Positions 56,076 through 64,000 of a stretch of 64,000 nt of DNA are shown piece by piece. Below the pieces are notes generated by a model, which saw nothing but the letters and a program-made list of their open reading frames with translations, made no database searches and was not told where the DNA came from. The stretch's first letter is position 1; each line of letters starts with the position of its first letter. Source of the DNA: Branchinecta lynchi (Eukaryota; Arthropoda; Branchiopoda; Anostraca; Branchinectidae); assembly GCA_023053575.1 (NCBI GenBank), contig JAKZAP010000008.1:1203001-1267000 (forward strand). Direction: 5' to 3'. The position numbers and the translations under genes were made by a program.

Positions 56076-57065
56076 AATGAAGTAAACAATCAAAAACGAA
56101 ATGTAGGAGCTAAGTCCATGCTGGCCAAGATTTGCTGTGGATTACAGTGATTTTGTCCCAACAGTGATATTTTTTATGATCGAACTAGCCCCCGGACATT
56201 TCAACAGATGTCCCGCATCTGGTTTCAACATATGGAAAGGGCCTGCACTACTGATAGAATAGAAAGATATAGCCTATATTTTAGTGATGCACTTAAAACT
56301 GCATACGGTATGGTAAAAGGTAAATTACAGTAAACCAAGCAATTTCTCTGCTGCACTCCAGCCCTCTTCTTCTACTTCTGTTACATCTGAAGAAATATTC
56401 AAGTTCTGGGAGCTGTTCAAGCACTTCTACTTCTGTTACATCTGCAGGAATATTCAAGTTCTGGGAGCTGTCCAAGCACAGACTAAGTATAGAAATTGCA
56501 TTTATTTTTATTTTTTTAGTTTTGAATCTGAGTTCGGGGTTCTTTTCTAAGATAGGATCCCAAAGCTCCAGAAACTGAATATGTGTGCTGCCACAAATCT
56601 ATGATTTTAGGATATGCTTTCTCTTAAATTAGGATACGCCCCAAGGTATGAGCACTGGTGCTCAAGGTTGGGGCACAATGACTTAGAAAAAGAGCATGCC
56701 AAATGAATGATATACCCAGTATATGATATGGGACATACAAAATCAAGTTTTTTTGCAGACTGGTAGGTTATTGTGCCCTTGCTCCGCCATAACAGTGCTC
56801 ATATCATGGCGCATCATCCCCAAAAACTGTAGATATGCTTCTTAAAACTCTAACTGTAGAATTTATTGACAATTTGACTGAAATCCACAGAACAATCATT
56901 CAAAATTAATTTTAGTCAATAGTGCTAGCCAGCACAGGTTAAAGGAGTAGGCAGAGGCTATTTGAAGCTGATGGTAAACCCCAATTTGCCTATGATCATG
57001 CATCTGTGGCAGATAGACCACCCCAGTCATTCTCGGGCATTCAACGAGAGAAGGTCACTAAAATC
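56076..57065. other. Unassigned sequence upstream of the two-ORF LINE
   Basis: Contains a 55-bp tandem duplication (56368-56480, CTACTTCTGTTACATCTG units). An inverted pair of GTGCTCA..TGGGGCACAA / TTGTGCCC..GAGCAC type lies around 56645-56810. The LINE's true 5' end may lie here. Confidence 0.45.
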
Positions 57066-57178
57066 GTGCTGTGTAAAACTTGTTTGACGGGTTCTCGTCA
57101 GGAAATTAGACATTATCGAGTTTGCAGTGCTGTGTAAAACCTGTTTGCGTCAGGAAATTAGACATTATCGAGCTTGCG
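57066..57178 (+). promoter_or_regulatory. Tandem 5' repeats in front of LINE ORF1
   Basis: GTGCTGTGTAAAAC.TGTTTG and GTCAGGAAATTAGACATTA occur twice, 61 bp apart, the second copy shorter by 9 bp and running straight into the ORF1 ATG. Repeated 5' UTR units act as promoters in some LINEs; here that role is inferred. Alternatively the duplication arose by template switching during insertion. Confidence 0.5.
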
Positions 57179-58198
57179 ATGTCCTACAGTATTAATGACG
57201 TTGCGTTTGGCAAATTCTACGGCTATCCTTTATGGCCAGTCCGAGTAGTTGGTATAACTGCATCGAAGAAGGGGAAATCTTATCAAGTATTTTGCTATGG
57301 ATCACACGAAAAAGCATCACTGAGTGAGGGATTCATTCTGCCTTTCCAAGAGAACTTCGCCGAAGCTTCAAAGAAAAAAACAAAAGGAGTTCAAGGTGCA
57401 TTCACTGAACTTGCCACATTCCCAGATGTGTATCAAGAAATAATGGGAATCGCTGGTGCTGCCTCGACAAGCAGTGTATCTTCACTCTCGTCTACCCTTG
57501 TAAACGCGCAGAGCGAAATTGCCAAATTGAAGGAAAATCTTCGTCAGGATATTCACAAACAGGTGATTGAGAAATGTGCAGGGGACAAAAGCGTGATCAA
57601 TGAACAAGCAATTAACACTATTGTCTCTCAGATATATGATGCGATCAGCCTCGACTACAGTGCAAAATTTGCAAGCGTGGAAAAAATGCTCAAGGGGTTT
57701 CACGCTCAAATTACGGCGCTGGAAAACCGCATCGAGAGTCTGGAATACCGCAACGACGATTTGGAACAGGAAAGAAGATCGAATGTTCTTCTAGTCCACG
57801 GACTGTCTCAGATAGGTGGAGAAACGCTGCCCAATAGCGTCCTAGAGCTCTTCAGTACTAAGATGGGGATCAGTATGCTTGCTGCTGATATCAAGTCAAC
57901 TGAGCGCTTACGCACTCGAGTTAGTCAAGCGGATACTCTTCTCCCGCCTGTTCTTGTCACTTTTCATTCATCCGATTGTGCAAAACTCGTGTTCACGAAC
58001 AAGAAGAAACTGGCCCGATCGAAAGTATTCATATCTGAATATTTAACGCCAAAGCGTAAACAACTGCTGAATATGGCACGTGACAAATTTGGAGTTAGGA
58101 ATGTGTGGACTGATGGTGGCCGCATTCTAGCCAAACCGGAAAACAGCTCAGCCATCTTGAAAATTAGGTCACTGAATGACTTGATCAGTGAACAGTAA
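57179..58198 (+). CDS. LINE ORF1 protein with N-terminal PWWP domain
   Basis: A 339-codon frame from the first ATG (57179) to TAA. Residues about 5-80 fit a PWWP domain: VAFGKFYGYPLWPVRV holds the signature as PLWP, followed by YQVFCYGSHEKASL and an aromatic helix end, as in HDGF/LEDGF-type chromatin readers that bind methylated histone H3 tails. A Ser-rich linker follows (about 92-108), then a coiled coil with heptads to about 200 (LENRIESLEYRNDDLEQE), an RRM-like segment (RSNVLLVHGL.. to FHSSDCAKLVF, about 200-275) and a basic C-terminal part (LTPKRKQLL). The last two parts are typical of LINE ORF1 RNA-binding proteins. The gap to ORF2 is 155 bp. The PWWP part is unusual for ORF1. Confidence 0.88.
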   Translation: MSYSINDVAFGKFYGYPLWPVRVVGITASKKGKSYQVFCYGSHEKASLSEGFILPFQENFAEASKKKTKGVQGAFTELATFPDVYQEIMGIAGAASTSSVSSLSSTLVNAQSEIAKLKENLRQDIHKQVIEKCAGDKSVINEQAINTIVSQIYDAISLDYSAKFASVEKMLKGFHAQITALENRIESLEYRNDDLEQERRSNVLLVHGLSQIGGETLPNSVLELFSTKMGISMLAADIKSTERLRTRVSQADTLLPPVLVTFHSSDCAKLVFTNKKKLARSKVFISEYLTPKRKQLLNMARDKFGVRNVWTDGGRILAKPENSSAILKIRSLNDLISEQ

Positions 58199-58353
58199 AC
58201 CATTTTAATGATACGTTGAGTTCATCTTCATTTTTTTTCGCTTATTTGGAATTGTCGGTTTTGTTTCCTTAATTTTTTGTCCTTAATTTTTCTGTTTGTT
58301 TCGTGCTTGAGATATCAAAGAGTTCTCATTCTTGAGTGTATTAGAGTGTTATC

Positions 58354-61300
58354 ATGAATAGTTCGACCAGCAGACTCTCAGATTTAGAAAGTAATCGGCT
58401 GTCTGTTGACCAGTTCTTATCTACCCCCATTGCAAACGATAATTTAAGTGAAGGAAATAATACACAAGCTATGAAAGCAAGTAATTATGTTGATAATCAG
58501 TCGCTGAAGAAATGGTCAGGCAAAGATGATATTGTTTTTGCATTTTGGAACTGCCAAGGCCTTAGAACAGCGTACCCTACCCTGTGTAACATATTAAGTG
58601 ATATGCAAGAAACACCGTTAGTAATAGGGCTATGTGAGACGTTTGTGTCGAATAGGGATAATTTTTCAGCGTGGGATTTCCAGTTTCCAGGATATGTCAG
58701 TGAAAGAAAAGAACGACAGGTTATGGAGCGAGGCGGTTTGGCTTTATTGGTAAAGGAAGGAGTTTCATATTGGGTAAGGGAGGATCTCTCGCTGTGGCTT
58801 GAAGGAAGGCTTGAGACTCTTTTTATTGAAATAGAAGATAAATCTGATAAAAATATAGTTGTTGGTTTAGTATATAAAACACCGTCATATAATGAGGAAA
58901 CTTTTATTGAGGAGATGGAGACTTTAATGGAGAAATTGAATAATGATCATAAATATAAAGTAGTTATGGGGGATTTCAATATTGACCTCCTTAAAAGTTC
59001 AAGCCGTCAAGATTTTCTTAATTCAATGATTTCTTCTTACCAATACCCCCTGGTAACTATTCCTACACGAGTGACTGATAAGTCTGCGACGCTGATCGAT
59101 AATATATTTGTGGATGGAAAGCTGCTTGAATGTTCATATGCTGATGTTTTACTTACGGATGGATCTGACCATTTTTTTCTTCTTAGTAAAATAAAAAAAT
59201 CTTACAGGATTATAAATAAGGATGATCAAATAAATAAAACATTCTTTCGTGATTTAAGAAAAGATAATTTGAAAAAATTTGAGAAAGAAATGGGTGACAC
59301 AGATTTTACTCCGGTATTTGAAGAAGACAACCCGTCGGTTGCGTATGATATTTTTGTCGCTATGTTTACAAAGGTGTTGAATGAGACGTGCCCTCTTAGG
59401 AGACTTAAAAGGGGTAGTACGAAATTCCCAAAGAAACCATGGATTACTCAGGGTATTCTAAATTCTATAAGTCGGAAAAATGAACTGTATAAAATATACT
59501 TAGGTGAACCATCTGTCATTAATTTTCAGCAATTTAAAAATTACCGGAATACTTTAAACAGATTGAAACGGAAAGCTGAAAAAATGTATTTGCAAGATGA
59601 ATTTATGAAGCATAAATGTGATATGAAAAAAACATGGAAAACGGTAAATTCACTCCTGGGACAAAAGGGTAAAATAGAAGTTATTAATAAATTAGAAACA
59701 GAGAGGGGGAATTTGACCACCCCAAAGGATGTCGCAAATTATTTATGTGAATATTTTTCTAGTGAGGGCGCGAAACTATGTGATGATGCTCGGAAAAGAA
59801 TTAACCGGGCTCCCAAAATAGTTCAGCCAGAAGTTCCAGTAGATTGTCAGTTGGTTTTTAATGCTTGCGATACAAATGAAGTTGGAAAAATTATCAGTGG
59901 AATGCAATCAAATTCAAGTGGTGTAGATGGGATTTATCTTAAGATTGCTAAATCAGTTAAACCAGTTATAACACCAATTTTATCTAAATTGATTAATAAA
60001 TCCATGGAAAAAGGGATTTTCCCAGAAGGTTTGAAGGTCGCTAAAATAATACCATTGCATAAAGGAGGTAAGAGAGATGACCCTTCAAACAAAAGACCCA
60101 TTTCTATCCTCCCTTTTTTTTCAAAAATATATGAAAAGGTGATAGGATCCAGGCTAACTGATTACGTTGAAAATAATAAAATTCTTATAAATACTCAGTT
60201 TGGTTTCAGGAAAAAAATGTCAACTGAGATGGCGACTATTAAACTTGTTGACTGGGTAAATACGGCGTTTGAAGCGGGTCTGATTCCAGCTGCTTTATTC
60301 CTGGATTTGAAGAAGGCGTTTGACACGATTGACCATAAACAGTTATTACTTGAGCTGGAAAAAATCGGTGTGACTGGAAAGAGTTTGTCATGGTTTGAAT
60401 CTTATTTGAGTGACCGGAAGCAAATTGTGATGAATGGGTGTTTTACTTCTGTTGCTAGTGAGATAACTTGCGGAGTTCCCCAGGGGTCTATACTAGGTCC
60501 CCTTTTATTTTTAATTTTTATAGATCGGATTAAGTATTATTTGTCAGAGGCTGGTATAATCCTTTTTGCAGACGATACTCTTTTACTTGTAGCTGCTCCA
60601 TCAGCTGATCTACTTTTTGATAAAATGAGAAAAGCATTGACCGAGTTCGTTGAGTGGGCAGATTTCAATCTTTTGACATTAAATTATACCAAAACTAATT
60701 ACATTTTATTTTCTCGGATATCTAGTATTGACACTAATTTAGAATTAATAGTAAACGGAAATCAAATAAAAAGAGTAAAGGTAACAAAGTACCTGGGTTT
60801 TATGATTGATGAAAATCTATCATGGAAAACACATTCAAATATTATAGCTTCAAAATTGTCTAGGACCCTGGGAGTGCTTCGCCGAGTTAAAAACCTAGTC
60901 TCACAGAAAATTCTTCGATTGCTTTATTTCGCTATTTTTTACCCGTACATTTGCTATGGTTGCTCTATATGGGCAAGTAATTTTGTGTCATGTTATAAAA
61001 AAATCCAAAAAATCCAAAATAAAGCCGTTAAAATTTTGTCACCTAAAACTTTAGTTACTCCTAATATTAATGAACTTTACATTAAGAATCAACTACTTGA
61101 TATTTCAAAAACTAGAGATTATCAAGTTAGTATTTTCACATATAAATTTCTCAATAATATACTTCCCTCCTCTTTTGAAAATTTTTTCTCCATTAATAGT
61201 GATCTCCATAGTCATGATACACGAGGGGCATCAAATGTGGTACACCCATTTAGAAACACGACTAGAGCTTCTTTCGTGATTAGAAATTTTGCCCCCTCTG

Positions 61301-61392
61301 TATGGGATATAATTCCAGTTGAAATTAGAAACTCGAGTCATCTGGCATCCTTCAAGGCTACAGCGAAGAGATTTTTCCTTGCAAAAGAATAG
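58354..61392 (+). CDS. LINE ORF2: APE endonuclease and reverse transcriptase
   Basis: An uninterrupted 1012-codon frame. The endonuclease spans about 60-300: FAFWNCQGLR (Asn66), LCETFV (Glu95), VVMGDFNID, TLIDNIF and SDHFFLL keep the metal-binding and catalytic residues. The reverse transcriptase spans about 545-830: KIIPLHKGG, RPISILP, ALFLDLKKAFDTIDH (Asp651), GVPQGSILGPLLF and LFADDT (Asp740-Asp741). The C-terminus has VWDIIPVEIRNSSHLASFK. These signatures place it in the CR1/Jockey group (possibly Daphne- or Crack-like). There is no RNase H or zinc finger that I can see. With ORF1 upstream in the same direction, no stops, and intact catalytic residues, this copy may be mobile. It makes the target nick and copies its RNA into DNA there. 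Confidence 0.95.
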   Translation: MNSSTSRLSDLESNRLSVDQFLSTPIANDNLSEGNNTQAMKASNYVDNQSLKKWSGKDDIVFAFWNCQGLRTAYPTLCNILSDMQETPLVIGLCETFVSNRDNFSAWDFQFPGYVSERKERQVMERGGLALLVKEGVSYWVREDLSLWLEGRLETLFIEIEDKSDKNIVVGLVYKTPSYNEETFIEEMETLMEKLNNDHKYKVVMGDFNIDLLKSSSRQDFLNSMISSYQYPLVTIPTRVTDKSATLIDNIFVDGKLLECSYADVLLTDGSDHFFLLSKIKKSYRIINKDDQINKTFFRDLRKDNLKKFEKEMGDTDFTPVFEEDNPSVAYDIFVAMFTKVLNETCPLRRLKRGSTKFPKKPWITQGILNSISRKNELYKIYLGEPSVINFQQFKNYRNTLNRLKRKAEKMYLQDEFMKHKCDMKKTWKTVNSLLGQKGKIEVINKLETERGNLTTPKDVANYLCEYFSSEGAKLCDDARKRINRAPKIVQPEVPVDCQLVFNACDTNEVGKIISGMQSNSSGVDGIYLKIAKSVKPVITPILSKLINKSMEKGIFPEGLKVAKIIPLHKGGKRDDPSNKRPISILPFFSKIYEKVIGSRLTDYVENNKILINTQFGFRKKMSTEMATIKLVDWVNTAFEAGLIPAALFLDLKKAFDTIDHKQLLLELEKIGVTGKSLSWFESYLSDRKQIVMNGCFTSVASEITCGVPQGSILGPLLFLIFIDRIKYYLSEAGIILFADDTLLLVAAPSADLLFDKMRKALTEFVEWADFNLLTLNYTKTNYILFSRISSIDTNLELIVNGNQIKRVKVTKYLGFMIDENLSWKTHSNIIASKLSRTLGVLRRVKNLVSQKILRLLYFAIFYPYICYGCSIWASNFVSCYKKIQKIQNKAVKILSPKTLVTPNINELYIKNQLLDISKTRDYQVSIFTYKFLNNILPSSFENFFSINSDLHSHDTRGASNVVHPFRNTTRASFVIRNFAPSVWDIIPVEIRNSSHLASFKATAKRFFLAKE

Positions 61393-61615
61393 TAATTGAT
61401 GCGTGAGTGTTTTTTGTAAGCAGAATGTTTGTTGTATATGTGTGAACCGTGTATGAATGGCATTTAGAATAATGTAAAAATAATGTTACCACATTATGTA
61501 GAATAGAGAAGACTGCCACCTGCGGCCAACAAACCCTCTGGGGCTTTCTTAGCAGGTGCTGTAAAATGTTTTGTATACATGTGTAAAATAAAATTTAATC
61601 TAATCTAATCTAATC
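61393..61615 (+). mobile_element. LINE 3' UTR with (TAATC)n tail
   Basis: A short 3' UTR with GCCACCTGCGG..CTCTGGGGCTTTCTTAGCAGG, a possible hairpin, ends in AAATAAAATT and four TAATC units (61596-61615). Tails of short simple repeats are typical of CR1-type LINEs instead of poly(A). No target duplication could be matched. Confidence 0.8.
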
Positions 61616-61719
61616 AGCGCTGACATATACCCAATGAAAACTTTACAGACTGCAAAGTTACATGATAGCTTTATGAAAAAGTTCAATGTATTTATATGTA
61701 ATAGTAAATAATGCTATGA

Positions 61720-61905
61720 TTTCAGACTGGGCCAATCTTAAGCAGTAGTATCTAGCATCCTTTCTTACTATAGTAGCATCCAGTCTTGCTAGTTGTAGCA
61801 TAGAGTAGAATGCAGTGACAACTGACAAGGTAGCCTTGACATAGAAATATGTAGTAGCATCAGTTCGTACTGCATGCTACTTTTCTGTACAACTTCGTAC
61901 TACTA
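61720..61905 (+). repeat. Dispersed repeat shared with 12,950-13,100
   Basis: TCTTAAGCAGTAGTA.C.AGCATC, CATCCAGTCTTGCTA, GCAGTGACA and CAGTTCGTACTGCATGC match the earlier copy in order. There are internal tandem TAGTAGCATC phrases. Confidence 0.55.
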
Positions 61906-62483
61906 TTTTGGATAAATTTTTCATCAGGAAGCTTGATATCTTCAAAGTTAGCTCATTAATAGCATACCTTGTTGAGGTTGTTGACTTGGGAGCTTTGGAT
62001 GGGAAATATGGTGCTACAGGTGAAAGATTACACAGGTTTGATGACACATTACCGCCAATTTTTACCGAGATTAAGCAAAAGGTTGTTCACAACAGCAATG
62101 TCACCAAGCAGGTCCTTCATTTCAGCTTTCTCATCAGTGACACCCAAGCAGCTTGATACTACTGCACTCAAGACAAATGTAACCAGAGTGCCTCGGGCAA
62201 CTAATTTTTTTTCAACTTGCATTTTTCGGCAAACTTCAACTTCCTCCCACCCAAATTTTAGATTTTAGTGTGGCTAAAATGCTGAACCTAAGGAACAACA
62301 TAAGTGATGCACCTTTCCACCAATTAAAACTACTAGTAAGGCCTCTCAGAGAAATTTTTTGCAGTTTGTGGTACCCTTGTAAGTGCCGTTTTTAGATCCC
62401 ACAAAATCATGCCACCTTATGAAATAACTTACAACTACCAACCCAACAGGGAGGTCTCACAATGAGGTTACTGTGGTATTGTG

Positions 62484-63256
62484 CAGTCATGCACAAATCC
62501 TCAATTTTTGGGCATGGTGCCCCAACGTCTGGGCATGCCCGAACGTATGGGCATGGTACCCATACGTTGGAGCACCATGCTCTGGAGCATGGGCATGGTA
62601 CCCCTGTGAAATTTGGATAAACTGAGACTGGTTACATACCTAAATAGGGCCTTCTCCCTGTCCTAGATCAAAAGATACCTGATTTTACTTTCTATTCAAC
62701 CTCATTTTCCAATTTACAAAATGTTAGAGCACTTCCAAGATACATAGAGTTTTTTGGAGGCCACTTCTCTTCCAGTGGGCTTATCCTATCCTTTTCCAGA
62801 AAATTGCTGCTAGGTAGCATGGATGAGGCAAGCTTTTCAATCTGTTCACTGGAGCAAATATTTCCTTTAGATTGTTTGCCTTTTCTTGTATTTATTTTGA
62901 GTTATTTTTTTTTTACCTGTTTTACTCTGACTTTTGACTTTTTGACAACATGGAAAAGGATTGAGTAACCTAGTGGCAACTACCTGTAAAAGGATAGGGT
63001 AAACCCACTGGGAAAGAAGTGGCCTCCACAAAACTCTCTGTATCTTGAAAATGCTCTAACATTTTGGAAATTGGAAAATGAGGTTGGATAGACAGTGAAA
63101 TCAGGTATCTTTTGTCAGTTTAGCCAAATTTCACAGGGGTACCATGCCCATACTCCAGGGCATGGTGCCGTAACGTATGGGCACCATGCCCATACGTCCA
63201 GGCATGCCCGAACGTTGGGGCACCATGCCCAAAAATTGAGGATTTGTGTATGACTG
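62484..63256. mobile_element. hAT-like foldback element with ~300-bp arms
   Basis: Ends CAGTCATGCACAAATCC and GGATTTGTGTATGACTG with a perfect 8-bp duplication GTATTGTG (62476-62483 and 63257-63264). The arms are inverted over about 300 bp, including GGCATGGTGCC, GAACGTATGGGCATGG and ATACCTGATTTTACTTTCTA, around a loop of about 140 bp. There is no transposase frame. Confidence 0.88.
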
Positions 63257-63396
63257 GTATTGTGAGATCAAGAACAGAATATTAAACTGAAAAAAAAAAC
63301 CCATCAGATCTCAAGTGAAATCATGAGAAGTAGAAACAATGAACCCAGTAAGATTCCATACCTTGCTAGAGTTATTTCCATGATGTTATATACACT

Positions 63397-63861
63397 TCAG
63401 GCTGCAGTGGCCAATAGCCTCTTTGAGACGAAAATTAACCCATCATAATGCAGTTGCAAAACACCAGAGGAATCAAAAACAACTCTGACATAATACAGCC
63501 ACTCAATAAAGGGTGTAATTGGTGTAAAACTGAAGAAAGATGTAACCTCTGCTGCAACAATCACAAATAATCGCACTTTCTTGAAGATTCGGAATTCATC
63601 TCTCAGAACACATGCACCAAAGCAATTTCGAATATTTTGTGGTTTGTCGCAGTCATGAAATGTCCATGGTACGTTGAGGTAGTGAGGTTCTGCAAGAACT
63701 CGGAAACGATCAAATCGGAAGCGATGGCGCGTACTATTTGGAAACTCTTTATTCTTGAAGTATTTACATGAATTAAATCGTAAATACTGTCCTCTGTGCT
63801 TTAACAATATATACTCCCGCATACGCTCCCTAATACATCCAATATTCCTGACAAGTTCCAT
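63397..63861 (-). CDS. Unrecognised 154-residue open frame
   Basis: ATG at 63861, stop near 63397. The composition is protein-like: basic N-terminal half (KHRGQYLRFNSCKYF, RFRFDRFRVL), four Cys, then a hydrophobic stretch (VRLFVIVAAEVTSFFSF). No motif is known to me. It lies outside any recognised repeat, which mildly favours a real exon; splice-like ends were not seen. Confidence 0.33.
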   Translation of the reverse strand: MELVRNIGCIRERMREYILLKHRGQYLRFNSCKYFKNKEFPNSTRHRFRFDRFRVLAEPHYLNVPWTFHDCDKPQNIRNCFGACVLRDEFRIFKKVRLFVIVAAEVTSFFSFTPITPFIEWLYYVRVVFDSSGVLQLHYDGLIFVSKRLLATAA

Positions 63862-63937
63862 TATCCTAACAATGTAATTTGTTTAGATTATCCACTTTGT
63901 TCGTAGTCCCGCATTCGCTATCTCGTACATGGACTCA

Positions 63938-63991
63938 TGGCTCAGTTGGTAGAGCGTTGGACTTGTAACTCAGAGGTTCCTGGTTCGCTCC
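63938..63991 (+). tRNA. tRNA-like sequence (anticodon TGT), possibly SINE head
   Basis: TGGCTCAGTTGG fits the pol III A box, GGTTCGCTCC fits the B box, and CTTGTAA gives a TGT (Thr) anticodon loop. The D arm pairs (GCTC..GAGC), but the anticodon stem and T stem have mismatches and no acceptor stem closes. It is therefore more likely a tRNA-derived SINE head or a pseudogene; the sequence runs off the window. Confidence 0.5.
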
Positions 63992-64000
63992 CGCACTCGG

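Noticed and set aside
27016..57000. FERM-domain exons of the phosphatase gene
   Set aside because: Searched the minus strand for FERM signatures (for example GFNM, NLWKxCVEHH) without a hit; absence is not proven by eye.
57122..57178. Extension of LINE ORF1 upstream to 57122
   Set aside because: The extended frame starts at TTG and runs through the duplicated 5' leader; the first ATG at 57179 begins directly before the PWWP domain.

Overview
The window comes from an animal nuclear genome, most likely an invertebrate; I cannot place it more precisely. The signs are spliced exons with GT..AG borders, long introns packed with transposable elements, non-LTR retrotransposons of animal type, and many miniature inverted-repeat elements. 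There is no bacterial operon structure, and most open frames are chance frames inside repeats.

Left two thirds (about 1-43,000): one minus-strand host gene runs through this part. Five exons (26841-27015, 21911-22208, 14902-15180, 8094-8210, 4183-4409) join in phase and encode a linker, a PDZ domain and the first half of a protein tyrosine phosphatase domain of the PTPN3/PTPN4 (Ptpmeg) type. A sixth exon with an ATG (42778-42980) also joins in phase and may be the first coding exon. The WPD loop and the catalytic cysteine loop are not in the window, so the gene continues past the left edge. No FERM-domain exon was found.

Mobile elements: (1) A short inverted-repeat family at about 6, 16-18, 19 and 25-26.6 kb carries 44-nt motifs that fit the hammerhead self-cleaving ribozyme, often one per strand. 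Its copies have 10-13 bp target duplications, one fairly constant end and one variable end, as in Penelope-like non-autonomous retroelements (retrozymes). One copy contains a 267-nt palindrome with a 1-nt centre. (2) A roughly 0.9-1.4 kb element (about nine copies) starts with ACAAGACC, ends with the palindrome TTTTGGGATCCCAAAA and has a core of roughly 137-bp tandem repeats; it resembles Helentron/DINE-type elements. (3) There are MITEs with clear 3-bp or 8-bp target duplications (Harbinger-like and hAT-like). (4) A Tx1/L1-like LINE (33.4-38.5 kb) is split by a copy of (2). (5) Several LINE 3' ends are present.

Right part (57.0-61.6 kb): an apparently intact non-LTR retrotransposon with two open frames. 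ORF1 starts with a PWWP (chromatin-reader) domain followed by a coiled coil and an RRM-like part. ORF2 has an APE endonuclease and a reverse transcriptase with intact catalytic motifs. A hAT-like foldback element, an unrecognised ORF and a tRNA-like sequence lie to its right.
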